Positions 9,789-21,180 of a stretch of 64,000 bases of DNA are shown here, piece by piece. Position 1 is the first letter of the stretch, and each line of letters starts with the position of its first letter. The stretch comes from Maniola hyperantus (lineage: Eukaryota; Arthropoda; Insecta; Lepidoptera; Nymphalidae). Below the pieces are notes generated by a model that ran no database searches, was not told the origin of the DNA, and worked only from the letters and a program-made list of their open reading frames with translations. The DNA lies in the NCBI RefSeq assembly GCF_902806685.2, contig NC_048556.1, forward strand, positions 2,852,001-2,916,000, in the 5' to 3' direction. The position numbers were made by a program, and so were the translations under genes.

Positions 9789-9995
9789 ACACAAACTTCA
9801 AACCTCTATTTCACCCCCTTAGGAGTTGAATTTTTAAAAATTCTTTCTTAGCGGGTGCCTACGTCATAATAGCTATCTGCATGCCAAGTTTCACCCCGAT
9901 CCATCCAGTAGCTTGAGCTGTGCGTTGATAGATCAGTCAGTCAGTCAGTCAGTCGGTCAATCAGTCAGTTAGTCACCTTTTCCTTTTAAAATATA
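9789..9995 (-). mobile_element. Non-autonomous Helitron, family B
   Basis: Contains cccccttaggagttgaattt, gcatgccaagtttcacccc, a (CAGT)n array and caccttttccttttaaa. The 3' hairpin end is missing. It lies in the 5' UTR intron of Syx7. Confidence 0.65.
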
Positions 9996-10004
9996 ATATT
10001 TAGA

Positions 10005-10225
10005 AGACTAGTAACCCGTCACCCGCCCCAGCTTCGCACGGATAGCTCATTACAAATTTCGTAGGAATCTCTAATTTTTATTAAATAAAATATAGCCTGT
10101 GTCACTCAAGAATAATATAGCTTTCTACTGGTGAACGAATTTTCAAAATCGGTTGAGTAGTTCCAGAGATTACCACCTACAAACAAACTTACAAACTTTA
10201 TCCTATAATATTAGTATAGAAATAT
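10005..10225 (-). mobile_element. Helitron-like repeat, family E
   Basis: Starts actagtaacccgtcacccgc and ends with tataatattagtatag, the inverse of the common Helitron 5' start. Internal cggttgagtagttccagaga is shared with other lepidopteran Helitron families. Confidence 0.6.
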
Positions 10226-10437
10226 AGATTAGCTCTGTTCAAGTAATCTGCTACTGTTTTAGATTCTCCACAAATACCTGATGCAAAACGACAAATGACG
10301 TACAAAACCAACATAAACGGATTATGTTGTGATTAAGCTATGAATCATTTAAACTTAATACGTACTAATATAATATCTAAAAACGCAACAACAAACCTAA
10401 GTATGTGGAAATAATAAAGGAGGAATGTAACACTTAC

Positions 10438-10560
10438 GTTTGAGCAGTTTGATGTAAGAAAACCGGTTTGGAGAATTTATTTTACTTTATAAACCTATTA
10501 GTTTCCAGTTTTGTGATAAATTAGGTAATTAATTTGAATTTCGGAGTACAGGATCACAGA
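10438..10560 (-). other. Syx7: Probable 5' UTR exon of Syx7 (donor end supported, start uncertain)
   Basis: On the minus strand a strong donor, CAAAC|GTAAGTG, lies at 10438/10437. It is 736 nt upstream of the acceptor just before the Syx7 start codon. Splicing the two would give a noncoding first exon followed by 10 nt of UTR. I could not locate an initiator or TATA box with confidence, so the 5' limit is only a guess. Confidence 0.4.
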
Positions 10561-10735
10561 TTTCTATAATAAGTAGGTACCTAATTTTTTTGCCAATTAT
10601 TTATGGTAAAAAACAAAACGTCATTCGTAAATCGTAAACTAGTGTTGCTGACTGCTGTACTTGCTGTTGCCCATAAAACGTACCTAGTGATTATATAGGT
10701 AGGTACTCTTTGATTGAATTATTATGTACGTGGTG

Positions 10736-10790
10736 TTGCCCCTATTACAGTGCGACAGCGACAAGGCTCTCTTGGCAGTTGGCACTTGAA
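10736..10790. mobile_element. Tc1-type MITE end fragment
   Basis: Carries attacagtgcgacagcgacaa then ggctctcttggca, one terminus of the family seen at 4917. It lies just upstream of the likely Syx7 5' end. Confidence 0.55.
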
Positions 10791-11044
10791 TGCTACCAAA
10801 GAGTATATTATAATCAATACCAAAAAGTTCGACTGTTTAGAGTTCAAATTGAATATTTTGGAACTAAAATGTTTATTTACAGAGCGTGTGTGTAATATCA
10901 TCAACCTCCCAATCCCGGGTTCCCTGATTGTGACCCGATCCGAGGCCTCATGATCCGCCGCCGAATATCCACTGCTTTTTTTCTGATCGGTGATCCACTC
11001 AACCAAGGCAGAATTACTTAGTTTTTATTTCGATGACCATAGCC

Positions 11045-11080
11045 GATGTCAGCCCTTGACTGCGATCATACCCTGGTATA
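11045..11080 (-). mobile_element. SINE family 2 tail fragment
   Basis: Only the 3' end cagcccttgactgcgatca is left. Confidence 0.4.
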
Positions 11081-11335
11081 GTTTTTGCATTTCACGAAGA
11101 CGAGTGGCTCATGCTTGTGTTTAAGTCGTATCGGTATAAGTAAGGTCCACTAAATGTGTGCGTTTGCTCGCGACCGATTGGTCCGACATGCACGCACACT
11201 TACGCAATGCCCATGTAAACGACGTAACCACAAGTAAAGTTCACTTGTCTTCGTCAATTGCAAGAAATATAAGCAATAGTCTAAAGATGGAAGCGCACTG
11301 AACAGTTTTAATAAGACTGTCTCCTTGTAAGTTGT

Positions 11336-11566
11336 TTATTCGTTGTATAGAAGCAGGCGTTACTTTGCGGAAGTCCATGATACACAATGCAAATGCAAAG
11401 AAATTTTGCAATTGTGCGTTGTAAGGTCTACATCTCCTGAGGATGCTCTGGTGTCAGGGCGAAACGTGCGTCGAGTGTGTTTTAGGATTTGTGTGTTTAA
11501 ATCATACTGATTCGACCTGTTTTAGCGGATTACAGTAAATTAAGCTTTTGGTTCATTGTAGTTGTT
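11336..11566 (+). mobile_element. Hammerhead-bearing repeat, copy 1 (Penelope-like terminal repeat or retrozyme)
   Basis: Begins gttgtatagaagcaggcgtt and ends aagcttttggttcattgta. The same ends occur in the minus-strand copy at 32757-33071. It contains the hammerhead-like core at 11437-11472. An internal stretch present in the other copies is deleted here. Confidence 0.6.
11437..11472 (+). ncRNA. Hammerhead-ribozyme-like core, copy 1
   Basis: CTGAGGA (core C3-A9), one extra T, stem II GCTCT/AGGGC with loop GGTGTC, then GAAA, a tiny stem III CG-TG-CG, and TC at the predicted cleavage position (after C11472). A short stem I (CTC/GAG) closes the outside. A minimal stem III is typical of the hammerheads reported in Penelope-like elements. 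Confidence 0.5.
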
Positions 11567-11639
11567 TATTCGTTTTTTGATACACTTACCCCTAATAGAT
11601 TTCCACATGGCATCGCAACGGAAAACGACGTCGCTTAGC

Positions 11640-11745
11640 CGCACGGCTTTGACAGGGTTCCAACTAGGCACGGCCAAAGTCTTCCACCAGAACAGACCCG
11701 AGGGCTGAGAAAATTCGAAATTCTCTAATTGCCCCTGCTGGGACA
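11640..11745 (-). mobile_element. SINE family 2 fragment
   Basis: Keeps taggcacggccaaagtcttcc and the box B side gcccctgctgggac. Both ends are lost. Confidence 0.5.
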
Positions 11746-11749
11746 AACA

Positions 11750-11930
11750 CTGCGCGATTCCATTAATATCTTTTTTATACCTACAATTAAACTTTTACAA
11801 GTACTTTTGAATCGGCTTACGCATAGTACTATCAGTACTACTGGTTCAGGATGCCTTTCGTACCGAGAAGAAACAGCAAGAAACTCGGCACTTGCTCTTT
11901 TTAAAGATTTCATATGCACTAATGACTGCA
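11750..11930 (-). mobile_element. LINE 3' UTR fragment (accgagaagaa family)
   Basis: Inverse of the 3' UTR core seen at 7480: taccgagaagaaacagcaag then aaactcggcacttgctcttt. Confidence 0.65.
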
Positions 11931-12289
11931 TGAAGAAGGTCGTCGTTGTGGAGCAGTGCTGGCAACTACTTATTTTAATATGATTTTAATAAATATGGTT
12001 GAATTGAATTACCTAACCTTTTTCTTCAGTGCACACCATATATCAATGTACTCTGTGGTGCACACCGGATTACTGGTCTGTGGTGCACACTGCACAGACA
12101 TTACTGGTCTGTGGCACAGACCACGGATCACTATAATATACTAGAGTAATCCCGTAGATAGAATAATAGGTAGATGTAAGTACTGTGTAACCGCGTTTGG
12201 GATAGTAATAGCACGACGTAACGCTGAATAAAACGACAATTATTACCATTGTTTAGTAGTCAATATTTGTATTAACCGATCAACAATCT

Positions 12290-12855
12290 TCTTCTTTCTC
12301 AATTCTTCAATCTTCACTGTTACAGCAATCAGGCTATGGAACGCCCTTCCTCAGCAGGTACGACAAGCTCCGTCTCTTAACGTTTTCAAGACTCGTGTAT
12401 ATAAACACTATCTAAAATGTCAGAACCCTTCTATGTAATTACACATTATTAAATATATTATCCTACAATTAAAACATCAATAATATTACTCATATTATTA
12501 TTGTTGTATATTTATTATTCATCTATCATTATATTATATATAAATATATGTATATATATTATATATTATATATGTACCTGTGAATATCTTTATCTATATA
12601 TTATTATTAAGGCATTTCTGTGCCTATTAATATACATATTACTTATACTATAATTATTATCTTTATGTTCCCTAAAAACTTACGTAGTACACCTTAAACC
12701 CAGTCTCACTAGCCTTTAAATCCTCTTCAACCTAACTAGTTGTAGAGATCGCTTCACAGCGATAAGGCCGCTGATTGTATGTTCTTCTTTTACATGTTTC
12801 TTTTTGTGTCTTTTCTTTTTGGTGTACAATAAAGAATATTAAACTAAACTAAAAA
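12290..12855 (+). pseudogene. 5'-truncated LINE: ORF2 C-terminus plus 3' UTR
   Basis: The reading frame IRLWNALPQQVRQAPSLNVF then KTRVYKHYLKCQNPSM and a stop at about 12430 matches the usual C-terminus of jockey/CR1-like reverse transcriptases (WN-LP...SL--FK). An AT-rich 3' UTR with gcgataaggccgctgattg follows, ending in a (ACTAA)-like tail. Confidence 0.75.
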
Positions 12856-12859
12856 CAAT

Positions 12860-13280
12860 ATTTGTACTAAACGTATTTTATGTGAAAACAAGTAAATAAC
12901 TAATGAGAAATACAATGCCGCCATGAAATCTCAAAGTTTGTTTCGCAACTAAAGTTGCATGCCTTGTATATAAGTTGTATGTAATCTTGAAAAAAACCAG
13001 TTACACGATAAGGGACAAAAAAATAGGTTAGCTGCGTCTCTGTTTATCACATTAGTAACTTTATCTGTGCTCTCTTTTTAGTGTGAATGAGAAAGCAAAC
13101 GTTCCTGTATCCTTGTACCTTTATTACTCTATCTACGACAAAAATGCACGACATTTCGCCAACTAACCTAACAAACCAAACTAGGTACTAAAATAAAAAA
13201 TCTAAATATTAATACTTAGGTACTATTAGCTTAACCAACAACCAACCCGGGGCAGATCCAATCTATTTGATTTATGTGTG
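12860..13280. other. Spacer without recognised feature
   Basis: AT-rich, with no ORF over 60 codons of credible composition and no repeat I recognise. Confidence 0.45.
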
Positions 13281-13281
13281 A

Positions 13282-13500
13282 CTAGCTGATGCCCGCGACT
13301 TCGTCCGCGTGAGTTTACGTTTTTCAAAATCCCGCGGGAACTCTTTGATTTTCCGGAATAAAAAGTAACCTATGTGTTAATCCAGGGTATTACCTATCTT
13401 CATTCCAAATTTCAGCCAAATCCGTCCAGTAGTTTTTGCGTGAAGGAGTAACAAACATACACACACACAAATACATACTTTCGCCTTTATAATATTAGTC
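13282..13500 (-). mobile_element. Non-autonomous Helitron, family A
   Basis: Complete: minus-strand 3' end cgcggacgaagtcgcgggca + tcagCTAGT, and 5' start tactaatattataaaggcg. A short (CA)n run replaces the GTCT array. Confidence 0.75.
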
Positions 13501-13929
13501 GTATTGCAAGGTAAATTTTTCAAGTAGGTGCTTTAAATGTACAAGCCTTGGCCTATCCTGCAATTTTACTTAGAAAGTGTAAATAAACATTTAAGCCATT
13601 TAACTAATGCGTGCACAATAAATAACGAAAAATCCACAATAAATCGGCACAATTCCAGCAAAGCGATTACATATTCAACAAATCAACATTCCTATTCTTT
13701 AGTCCATAAAGTTTGCAAGTAAAAATCTCACAAGCCATCAGGATACATAAACCAATCCGCACCTGTTGTGCGATTAAAAATAAGGCCAGTCGTTTAAAAC
13801 ATCAGTCAAGTGCGAGTCGGAGTCGCACACGCAGGATCCCGTATAATCGTGAAAGCTCAGGGAGATATTTCCTTGTAATAATACTCGAGAATCACACCAA
13901 ACTCATTTATTCGTTCTATACTTGTATAT

Positions 13930-13980
13930 AGACCTTGTCAATATACCTACGTCTTGTCATGAAACGTATATTGACAAAGA
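13930..13980. other. Short inverted repeat
   Basis: cttgtcaatatac and gtatattgacaaag face each other across about 19 nt. A related pair (tttcatgacgttgtatac) lies about 60 nt to the right. Confidence 0.4.
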
Positions 13981-14389
13981 TATAATTACATGTTCAATAA
14001 GGTGTATTGACGTGGCTACACTGTTGTTTCATGACGTTGTATACTGGCAAGCGATAAGAATAATAATTATAATCGAAATTACTAACAATCGTACAAGAAA
14101 TAACACTTTAATTTTTTTTATTATTTGTTCCGTCATCGATATAATTATCTGGAATCCATATTGAATCCATGTTGAGTTTAGCGTTTATTTAGTTTATTTC
14201 GATTTAGCGATACCCTCGCTTCCGGTCCCACCACAATTTCCGTTTCCGCTTTTGATCGAGTAATGGCGTCGCGGCGTGGTTGAAGGTGTGAGCACTTTTT
14301 TTCTCATTATACCCTCGTTTTTCGTTAGCGGCAAATAGGTCCCTACTTATTTGCATATATTCTGTAAAAATTTCAATCAGTAGGTAGGT

Positions 14390-14596
14390 ATTATACATAC
14401 GAATGTGTGTTTGTTTGTTGGTTTGTCCTTCAATCACGTCGCAACGGTGCAACGGATTGACGTGTTTTTTGGTATGGGTATAGATAAGGACCTGGAGAGT
14501 GACATAGGCTACTTTTTATCCCGGAAAATCAAAAAGATCCCACAGGATTTTTAAAAACTTAATTCCACGCCGACGAAGTCGCGGGCATACGCTATA
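14390..14596 (+). mobile_element. Non-autonomous Helitron, family A
   Basis: gaatgtgtgtttgtttgttg, then cctggagagtgacataggct, and a mutated 3' end gacgaagtcgcgggcatacg. Confidence 0.65.
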
Positions 14597-14842
14597 GTTA
14601 CCTATACGGAAGACGGACGGACGGACGGGCAGCGGAGACTTACTAATAGAGTCCCGTTGACACCCTTCGGATACGGAACCCTAAAAAGCTTGGAAATTAA
14701 AACGAAGTGTCAGAACGGATCCAAAGAGTTGCGTGCGGAATTTAAAACTTTATAATATCTGTGTTGTATAGACCTCCCGTTGTTTTATTTTTAATCTGGG
14801 CGATTATGTTGAGCCCATGGCTAAGCTAAGCCTATGTGTGGT

Positions 14843-15165
14843 TATTAGAGTTCCGTACTTCAAAAGGAAAAAAAGGGGCCCTTATAGGATCACTTCGGCC
14901 TCGTTGTCTGTCAACACCCGTCAGGGAATCGAAACCTACAGGGTACCTACCTACGTACCGTTGATCTAAAATCATGAAAGGCTGCAGGTAGCAATGTCTT
15001 ATAGCACAAGTATCTAAAGGGAAAGATGCGAAAACTGTAAATTTGTGGTGACATCGCAAAACAACTGATGCAACTTATATCTGTAGGTTCCAAATCAAAA
15101 TCGGTTAATCAGATGGGCCGTGATAAGCTAGCAAACAGAGAGACAGACAGCCACATTTTCTCATT
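14843..15165 (+). repeat. Dispersed repeat D, diverged
   Basis: gagttccgtacttcaaaagg, then ttataggatcacttcgg, and ctgtaaatttgtggtgacat in family order. The right part is replaced by Helitron-like gatgggccgtgataagctag. Confidence 0.55.
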
Positions 15166-15184
15166 TAAGTATTAGCATGGACTT

Positions 15185-16975
15185 ATTTCTGCCTGTTTAA
15201 TTATTCCTTTAAAATTTTATTCAATCAACATCTACCTACTTAATATTTTATATTTCGAACACTTCTTTCTTTAGTGGCAAGTGCTTTCTATAAACTACCT
15301 ATAGTCCGTACAAAATGACTCTTCTTCTGAATGAAAATAAGGACTACAATCGTACTTTCGACATGAAATTTGACACAAAAAGTTAAAATGGCGCGTGTGA
15401 AGTTAAATCTAACGCGTCATAGGTAGGTACTTATACTCACTATTACACAAATAGAATTAAAAAATAAAGCACTAATGGCGCGGGCAGCTTTAATAATGTA
15501 GGTAAGTACCTGTGCAGGTACTTATATTATTCGCGCCATTTGAAAATAGGTACCTAGGTACTATCTTTTAGCCGTCCATTAACTCAACTGCATTTGTGCG
15601 GTGAGATCTTAGGGCTTTCTGAGACCACTTAAAATACCTAGCGATGTCGATTCTAGGCATAAAATGCTCAATTCCTGCGTGATACGGACGTCTGAGTTCT
15701 TCCAGACATAATCGATGTAAGGTTTATGCACTTAGAAATGTCCAAATACTTTAAAATATTGGCAGTCAGTGGGAACTGCTGCGGCCGACAGAAGTGAAAA
15801 CTTAGAACTATGAAATAACAGTGTTTTTATTTTATTTTCAGAAGCATTATAGTCGGTAGGTACCTACCTACTGTTTAAAAATTGTTATTAAAAGTAGGTA
15901 CTCGCCACATGCCATACTTATGCATAGCTGATACCTAGGTACTATTAGGATTTACATAGACAACGCCTCTCTTTCTAGCATGTGAAAGTAATCTCTTACT
16001 ATCTCTCGCTCTCTCTCTCCCTCTTTCCCCTCTCTTTTTAGGAAATAAGACACGCGGGAGCCGTCAAACAAACACGCCGCCCGCCGGTAGGAATATTTTT
16101 CGAGTCTCGTGACAAAGTGAGCCCGTTACACAGATCTAATAGATAAGCAACTAGCGTGGTCACTATAGTCCCTCTCACTCAAGCAGAGCTACTTACTCAT
16201 ATTTTGTGAAATATTATTATTCTTTCTATTTTACGTTCGCTTCGGCTATACCTAGTATACTGCAAAGCACCATTGCACAATAACTTCAAAAAGAAAAATT
16301 GTATACAGTTTTCATAACAAATACATTATTTCTTTAAAATACTTGAGTCTAAATAGCCTCACTTCACGTTGTTTGTCAAAATCTCAAATAACTTTTTGAC
16401 TTTTTGATAAAAAAAAGTTTTCACGGTTATAAGGACAAAAAATAATCATTCGTCACGTTCTAATAAGAGCTTAAATGCATTTAGCTATCTCGCTTTATCA
16501 GTAAGAGTCATAATACCCTATTGGCCCTTCCACAGGTATTTGTTTGTTTTGTCTTTATGCCAAAAATCATAAGTAGGCACCTAAAAGTAACTTTTACGTT
16601 TACGAGCGAAAAATTTGACCAAAAATTGGTGTTACATACATTTAAAAAAAAGGTCGAACTGAGAACCACCTCCTTTTTCAAAGTCGGTTAAAAAGTCGGC
16701 GATTTCTGAACATACACAATGGAATTTTCTAAGTATACAGGCTTTATTAGATAACAAGTTAGAACTTTACCATTGATATAGGTACCTACGTAGGTAACTG
16801 ACAGGCCGTATAAGCTCTGTCGATTAGTACTGGAGAAGTGGATACCAATTACTCTGATAGGTATTTCTTGCATTTCACAAATTTTGTTTTTATAGAAAGC
16901 AACAATAATTAGTCTGCAATTAGAAATTAAATAGTTATGACTAATCGTTCTAAGTACCTACCTACTGAACTGAAC
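15185..16975. other. Long spacer with a pyrimidine-rich tract
   Basis: No gene found. A CT-rich tract at about 15998-16038 (ctctcgctctctctctccct) reads as GAGA repeats on the minus strand and is followed by GC-richer sequence to about 16100. GAGA tracts are often near insect promoters, but no exon could be tied to it. Confidence 0.45.
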
Positions 16976-16979
16976 GAAA

Positions 16980-17308
16980 TAATCCCACAAACCATTTTAG
17001 ACTTGCCTTTACACAAGTTTAAAGAATCTATTAAAAGTATGCTCTTAAAAAAAGCATATTATACAGTGGAAGACTATGTAAATGATAAGAAAGCTTGGAT
17101 TTGACTCGCTCCAGCAATGCACCAGTATGGTATAATAATATTGTAAGTTATTGATCACTTGAAAAGAGCAACCGCTGAGTTTCTTGCTGGTTCTTCTCGG
17201 TAGGAACGGCATTCTGAACCAGTGGTAAATTAAACTAGTTAACAATTCATAAGAACTTGTAATAAGTCTACTTGAATAAAAATAAATTCTATTGTATTCT
17301 ATTCTATA
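16980..17308 (+). pseudogene. LINE ORF2 C-terminus and 3' end with (TTCTA)n tail
   Basis: The clearest copy of this family. The frame LPLHKFKESIKSMLLKKAYY then TVEDYVNDKKAWI ends at a stop near 17103. The shared 3' UTR follows (gagtttcttgctggttcttc) with the tail attctattctat. Confidence 0.8.
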
Positions 17309-17310
17309 AA

Positions 17311-17530
17311 GGCATCGATATAAATGACAAGATATGGTCAAGCAAACAAAATTTTTCACGGTTTTGGAACCAAATAAATCACCTCTTAGATACTAATGAA
17401 CGACCCGTTTGAAATCCAGACGTCAATGAGGTTGCATTGGTGCTAAAGCACCACTGAGTCGGTGCCATTTTGTTTGTTCAATGGCCCCGTCCATACGAAG
17501 TAATATAATTATAAGTCAATGAATAAAGGT
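17311..17530. repeat. Dispersed repeat M11 (CATCGATATAAATGACAAG)
   Basis: About 220 bp bounded by catcgatataaatgacaag and taagtcaatg. Three further copies at 48133, 50754 and 55089 share both limits, so it is a defined mobile unit of unknown class. The ends show only weak inverse similarity. Confidence 0.7.
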
Positions 17531-17989
17531 GATTATTTTACGCTAAGGGCTTATTCCACCTTCCTAGATAAGACGTCCTAAATGGTATAGTTACCATCAA
17601 ACTAGCCAACTTTGCCACCCAATGATACTTTGCCCAAAAAGCAATTTATAAGCAAATTCGCTATGTAATTTTTAAGATAAATTAACATTTAAATCAAAAT
17701 TTGTTCGATTTTGATGGCGGGAAAGTAAAAATGTATATTGTAACTAGATTTTTTTTTGTAAGGCGCGTTTTTGCTACTTATTATAAATATTTGTTTTATT
17801 GTAAAAATGTACCTATAGCTGTCTAAAATAAAGTATTTTAATAATGTTTTTTCTTTTTGTTTACATCACTGGTTGTTTAGTACTTTTTTTTGTCGTGAAG
17901 CGGTTTTCATTTAGTATTACTCACACAGAAACCAAGTGAGTATGTGTTGACAAAATCTTCCAATAGATGTCGCTATTAGTACTATACTG

Positions 17990-18250
17990 CGCGTTATAGT
18001 CAGACGACTTTCAGAACTGTAAATACTCACGGCAATGTTTCTCAAGCATAGTTATAAGCCTATACATCGATCTATGAGATCGATGGGCGTAGGGGACACC
18101 GTGATCATGAAGGCGGGGGTCCCCCAGAGCGAGGCCCTTCCATTGCATTGCGGCTGGGTTGACCTCTGCGAATTGTGGATATATCGGACGCGTAATTTTT
18201 GGAGTAAAAAAGAAACAAGTTCTTTTCTTGTTTCTTTGAGATATCAATGA
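17990..18250 (+). other. Unassigned ORF-like stretch
   Basis: A 71-codon frame (18035-18250) with GC-richer sequence, running into the SINE at 18252. I recognise no domain. It may be transposon-derived. Confidence 0.25.
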
Positions 18251-18251
18251 A

Positions 18252-18568
18252 ATTTGAGATACAAGTTAGTCCTTGACTGCAATCTCACCTGTTGGTAAGT
18301 TGGATGCGGGCTAACCTGAAAGGGGTATGGTAGTTTTATTTAACCCATACCCACCCCTAGATTTCTATACGGCTTCGTACCGGAACGCTAAATAGCTTGG
18401 CGGCACGGCTTTGCCGGTAGGGTGGTAACTAGCCACGGCCGAAGCCTCCCACCAGACCAGACCAGACATTTAGAAATTACAAAATTCCAAATTCCCGCCA
18501 GGAATCGAATCCAGGACCTCCCGCTAATAAGACCACAGCGCTTACCACTGCGCCAGGGAGGTCGTCGA
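18252..18568 (-). mobile_element. SINE family 2, full length
   Basis: Minus strand from gacctccctggcgcagtggt through box B (ggattcgattcctggcg) to gcagtcaaggactaacttgt. Confidence 0.85.
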
Positions 18569-18737
18569 GAACTAAGTAAAAGGAGTTTTTAAAGTACAAG
18601 GTAATAAATTAAAGTTTGAACTATTGACCTTACAAGTCGCATGAGCTAATGATGTGGCGAACATCTACAGGTGTTGTGTGTGTGACAATGTTACAGGTAA
18701 AATACTGAACTGCGTAAAAATATAAAAATAAGTACTA

Positions 18738-18950
18738 ATTTTTACTGACCTGAAGCTCGTTCCAGCAACGCACAGGACTGCAAATACTTTTTTATACATG
18801 GCATAATCTTGTACATATTATATCAAATAGTTGAATAGAGCAACCGCCGAGTTTCTTGCTGGTTCTTCTCGGTAGGAAGGGCATTCCGAACCAGTGGTAG
18901 ATGCATCCGACTATTCGAAAGCACTTGTGAAAGTTTACTTGAATAAAAAA
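18738..18950 (+). mobile_element. LINE 3' UTR copy
   Basis: Starts in the post-stop region ctgaagctcgttccagcaac and carries the gccgagtttcttgctggttc core and cacttgtgaaagtttacttg end. Confidence 0.7.
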
Positions 18951-19060
18951 GAAGAACAATTCTTTAAAAAATCAAAATGGCGGATTTTATACGCTTTAAT
19001 TGCGGACTGAAAAAGATTCAATGCACGCAATCGGTTGGGGTTTTTCTGAAAACTATTTAG

Positions 19061-19195
19061 TCTGCGACAGGTTAAGATGGCTATCTGGGTATGATGCGGG
19101 GGACCCGCGCTCGCCCGCACCTGGTTACCGCGGGGGCTGTGCGGGTGCGCGCCCCGCATTTTTCCTCCCCCATTGCCATTTCAACCTATCGCGTA
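19061..19195. mobile_element. GC-rich foldback MITE (CGCGACAGGTCAAGATGGC)
   Basis: Ends tctgcgacaggttaagatgg and ccatttcaacctatcgcgta are inverse relatives. The centre is strikingly GC-rich (ccgcgctcgcccgcacctgg). A sister copy is at 26444. Confidence 0.7.
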
Positions 19196-19199
19196 GTAG

Positions 19200-19705
19200 G
19201 ATACATGTTAGTTAAGCTTGTTAGTGTATTCTTACTTTTAGCATGGATATTTAAATAAATGTCTGATTTCTTATACTCCAGTAGCACCTTTAAATGTTTT
19301 AATTATGTAGGTAGGTATATGTGAGAACATGCATTCTAGCACCGTATTAGCGTTTTCCCCGCTAATGAGTAACCACAGATAACTCCTAGCGATTACTTTT
19401 CACTAAGTATATTTTACTTATCTATTTGTAGAGGAGCCAAAACATTTTATCGATACGGTACTGGGTAATATAGAAGTTATTTTTAATCCGCTTAAAATAA
19501 CGTTTCAAGTAGGTTTAGCTTATTATAATTTTGTGCTATGTAGCACCACAGAATAATATAATAGCAATCATAACAATAATAATTTAGTACTTATTTATTC
19601 ACAAAAGATAATAGGTAATAGGTCGATTGTTGCTTTCTTTAACAATGAAAACGACTTTATGCTTTAATTCACGAAGTATGGATACGGTATTTCGTACTTT
19701 GCCAC
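19200..19705. other. Spacer without recognised feature
   Basis: AT-rich. Nothing coding or repetitive recognised. Confidence 0.45.
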
Positions 19706-19713
19706 TTTGCCCC

Positions 19714-19852
19714 CCAATTGTATAAGAAACGTAATCGTCAAACAAATTATGCCCTTTGATTGGTTGTGAAAAAATGTAAACAGCGAATCAACCAATCAAA
19801 GGGCAGAATTTATTGACGATAACGATGAATACGTTTCTCTTACACAATAGGA
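19714..19852. mobile_element. Foldback MITE (ATTGTATAAGAAACGT)
   Basis: Left attgtataagaaacgtaatc and right gataacgatgaatacgtttctctta... mirror each other. The inner arms tgccctttgattggttg and caaccaatcaaagggca are perfect 17-mers in inverse orientation. Confidence 0.75.
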
Positions 19853-19889
19853 GGGCTGGTTACTGGTAGAATATTATGACTGCCTTAAG

Positions 19890-20006
19890 TTCTGATTTTT
19901 TACTTAGCAACACCAAATACAAACAAGGGGACAGCGTGACATTTCACAAGATGGCGGCGTTAGTTGCGATTTTCGCCACGCGCCAAAAGAGCCTTGTCGC
20001 ACTGTA
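19890..20006. mobile_element. Tc1-type MITE subfamily copy
   Basis: Ends agagccttgtcgcactgta. The interior gatggcggcgttagttgcga is shared with the fragment at 5360. The left end is diverged. Confidence 0.6.
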
Positions 20007-20024
20007 ACTATAGCCTGCGTATTT

Positions 20025-20235
20025 TGTACTCTAATAGAAGAACTGGAATAACTGACATTGCTCAACGGGTCGTGAAGCTGAAGTGGTAACGTGTGGGGCA
20101 CATAATTCGAAAAACAGATAGTGTTTCAAGGTGCTTGATGGGCGCCCTATTGAAAGCGCAGGGTTGGGAGACTTTAATTTTCTGTGACGATCCTTGCAAG
20201 AAAACTATGTCCAACAGTGGACGTTTATCAGTTAA
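20025..20235 (+). pseudogene. RTE LINE C-terminal remnant
   Basis: Decayed frame TDIAQRVVKLKW then GHIIRKTD, ending with the tail motif ctatgtccaacagtggacgt. Confidence 0.7.
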
Positions 20236-20578
20236 ATTACCATGTCCATACAGCTTTGTTTGCCCGCCTGGGTCTCACGTGTCGAGTGGCAGGAAGTGTG
20301 CCCGGCACGCGCGTCGTTTCCTCGCTGCCAGGATGTTTTGCGCTGCCAGTTGCTATTTGCGTTACTAGGTTCCGTTTCGTCTAGCAATGCCTAGAGCTGG
20401 ATTATAAGACAGTAATAGTTTTCAGCAAATGGTGCGATTTATCGATATCGTCATTTTCTTCAATTCAATTCAATTCGATTTTGGGTTAGTTTACAGATTA
20501 TAGAGATAGGTACATCTTATTATTACTGTTTTACCAGATTCTACCTTACGTCATGCAATACATAATACAATAGGAATA

Positions 20579-20741
20579 AGTCCCACAAATTGCTAATGCG
20601 CGTGGCTGCCATTTTAGTGACGTCAGCACTAGACTGAAGTTTCGAGCTGATGGTAGGATATTTTTATTTCGGCTGACGTCAAATTGACGTCATTCGATGT
20701 TAATGAGACATGGTTCTAGCGCAATAGCAATTTGCGGGACT
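20579..20741. mobile_element. CRE-containing MITE (AGTCCCRCAAATTGCTA)
   Basis: Inverted ends agtcccacaaattgctaatg and gcaatagcaatttgcgggact with flanking TA. Two TGACGTCA-type palindromes (gtgacgtcagc, ctgacgtcaa) and a third attgacgtcatt lie inside. A second copy is at 49273. Confidence 0.75.
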
Positions 20742-20927
20742 TATAGTAGGTACCTACAGTCATGAAAACAATCCGAATGTCACTTGGATGATACCTACTA
20801 TCTCTATGGAATGTCATTAAAATAACTAAAGTAAAGTAACAATCAAATAGATAGATAGATTCGGATATAAGTATACCTAGTAAATATTTTTTCAACTATA
20901 TTTGACCCAGCTATAAGAATAATAGCT

Positions 20928-21155
20928 GTGATAGCCTAGTGATTAGGACGTCCGCCTTCTAATCACTTGCTTTAACGGTGAAGGAAAACATCGTGAGGAA
21001 ACCTGCATGCCTGAGAGTTCTCCATAATGTTCTCAAAGGTGTGTGAAGTCTACCAATCCGCACATGGCCAGCGTGGTAGACTATGGCCAAACCCTTCTCA
21101 CTCTGAGAGGAGACCCGTGCTCTGTAGTGAGCCGGCGATGGGTTGATCATGATAA
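20928..21155 (+). mobile_element. SINE family 1, internally deleted
   Basis: The head tagcctagtgattaggacgt runs straight into the body cacttgctttaacggtgaag, losing box B. The tail ends gggttgatcatgata. Confidence 0.75.
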
Positions 21156-21180
21156 GAATAATATTAATAAATACAGTACA

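Noticed and set aside
9930..9970. Short regular CAGT repeats looking like a CRISPR array
   Set aside because: They are the microsatellite part of Helitron family B in a eukaryotic genome, without spacers.
14204..14452. An 82-codon minus-strand ORF
   Set aside because: It runs from Helitron A sequence into unassigned DNA with no recognisable domain.
16000..16040. CT-rich tract as a promoter
   Set aside because: No initiator with downstream element and no neighbouring exon could be found on either strand.
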